47,076 nt of DNA from assembly GCA_002492465.1 (NCBI GenBank), contig DKYT01000065.1, positions 2,845 through 49,920 of the forward strand, written 5' to 3'. The translations under genes and the position numbers were made by a program. The DNA is from Lachnospiraceae bacterium UBA7093 (GTDB taxonomy: Bacteria; Bacillota; Clostridia; Lachnospirales; Lachnospiraceae). This document shows positions 46,670 to 47,076 of the stretch, in pieces. The notes under the pieces were generated by a model. The model was not told the DNA's origin and made no database searches. It saw only the letters and a list, made by a program, of their open reading frames with translations. Numbering within the stretch: position 1 is the stretch's first letter; every line of letters starts with the position of its first letter.

Positions 46670-47041
46670 ATGGAGAAAAAGGCAACGGTTTCAGATGCAG
46701 AACTGGAAATTTTGGAAGTTTTATGGGCGGCAGGCAGAGCGCTTAACGCCAGCGAAATCCGTCAGCAATTGGGTCTCAGCAAGAATTGGGAAAGGACAAC
46801 GGTTCTTACACTGATACAAAGACTTTTGAAAAAGAACGTGATCCGCCAGGAAAAGAGGGAGGTATATTACTATGCCCCCTGTATAAAGCGTGAGGAATAT
46901 GTAAGGGAAGAAACGAAAAATTTTGTGGATAAATTTTTCAAGGGCAGCTCCAGAAATTTGGCGGCGGCATTGGTGAACAGTGAAGCGCTGACAAAAAAAG
47001 ACATTGAAGAGCTTCGGGATTATTTTAATCAGAATTGTTGA
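46670..47041 (+). CDS. BlaI/MecI/CopY-type transcriptional repressor
   Basis: A 123-residue winged-helix repressor. The N-terminal DNA-binding region is VSDAELEILEVLWAAGRALNASEIRQQLG, followed by KNWERTTVLTLIQRLLKKNVIRQEKREVYYYAP, typical of the family. The C-terminal helices (about 75-123) dimerise and carry the site that BlaR1-type proteases cleave. Two operators in its promoter show autoregulation. The partner gene begins 15 bases downstream. The regulated response, for example beta-lactam or copper, cannot be told here. Confidence 0.92.
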   Translation: MEKKATVSDAELEILEVLWAAGRALNASEIRQQLGLSKNWERTTVLTLIQRLLKKNVIRQEKREVYYYAPCIKREEYVREETKNFVDKFFKGSSRNLAAALVNSEALTKKDIEELRDYFNQNC

Positions 47042-47056
47042 CATGGAGGAGTTAGA

Positions 47057-47076
47057 TTGAAAAATAAGTCTGATAA
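47057..47076 (+). CDS. 5' end of a gene after blaI (possible BlaR1/M56 partner)
   Basis: TTG at 47057 is preceded by GGAGG at 47045-47049 and opens a frame (MKNKSD) to the window edge without a stop. In most genomes the gene next to a blaI-like repressor encodes an M56 (BlaR1-like) sensor protease, so this is the expected partner. Only six codons are visible. Confidence 0.4.

Overview
The window looks like part of a chromosome from a Gram-positive, endospore-former-related Clostridia, most likely Lachnospiraceae. The signs are AGGAGG-type ribosome binding sites, a SAM-I riboswitch in front of metK, a LysM-GH18 spore-type hydrolase, an HD-GYP protein and a BlaI-type regulator. No rRNA, tRNA or CRISPR array was seen.

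Positions 1 to about 30,890 are the right-hand part of a prophage; its integrase and left end lie outside the window. First come small early or accessory genes (1-5,370), including an ASCH-like protein, a GIY-YIG-like protein, a small protein built of ten-residue repeats, an XRE-like regulator and an ArpU/sigma-like regulator. Next is a lambda-like head module (5,576-13,376): terminase, portal, ClpP-type protease with a nested scaffold, decoration and capsid proteins. A P2-like contractile tail module follows (13,373-25,990): sheath, tube, a -1 frameshifted chaperone, tape measure, and gpX, gpD, gpV, gpU, gpW, gpJ and gpI homologues. Tail fibres, holin-like proteins and a glucosaminidase endolysin end at a terminator near 30,048. 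An orphan LytTR response regulator sits between that terminator and the prophage edge.

The prophage edge falls inside a LysM-GH18 gene (30,862-31,602, minus strand), which is cut off just after its conserved TYEWGYTY segment. Excision would be expected to rejoin this gene, as prophage or skin excision does for some sporulation genes in Bacillus. The best candidate for a new system is at 4,854-5,078: a consensus promoter and a perfect ribosome binding site drive a 36-residue hydrophobic peptide. A convergent minus-strand promoter and terminator predict an antisense RNA of about 120 nt over it. This is the architecture of a prophage type I toxin-antitoxin module.

From 31,600 to the end is host chromosome. 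It holds a UDP-sugar pyrophosphorylase and galE, a hemolysin III family protein, a small alarmone synthetase, a coiled-coil membrane protein, a flavin reductase, DNA polymerase IV, a LysM-G5-M23 cell wall protein, murA, an HD-GYP protein, riboswitch-controlled metK, an HXXEE membrane protein, and a blaI-like repressor with two operators followed by the first codons of a further gene. A four-copy, 11-bp phased TTAACR repeat lies between the GH18 operon and the pyrophosphorylase and resembles a PhoP/PhoB box array.
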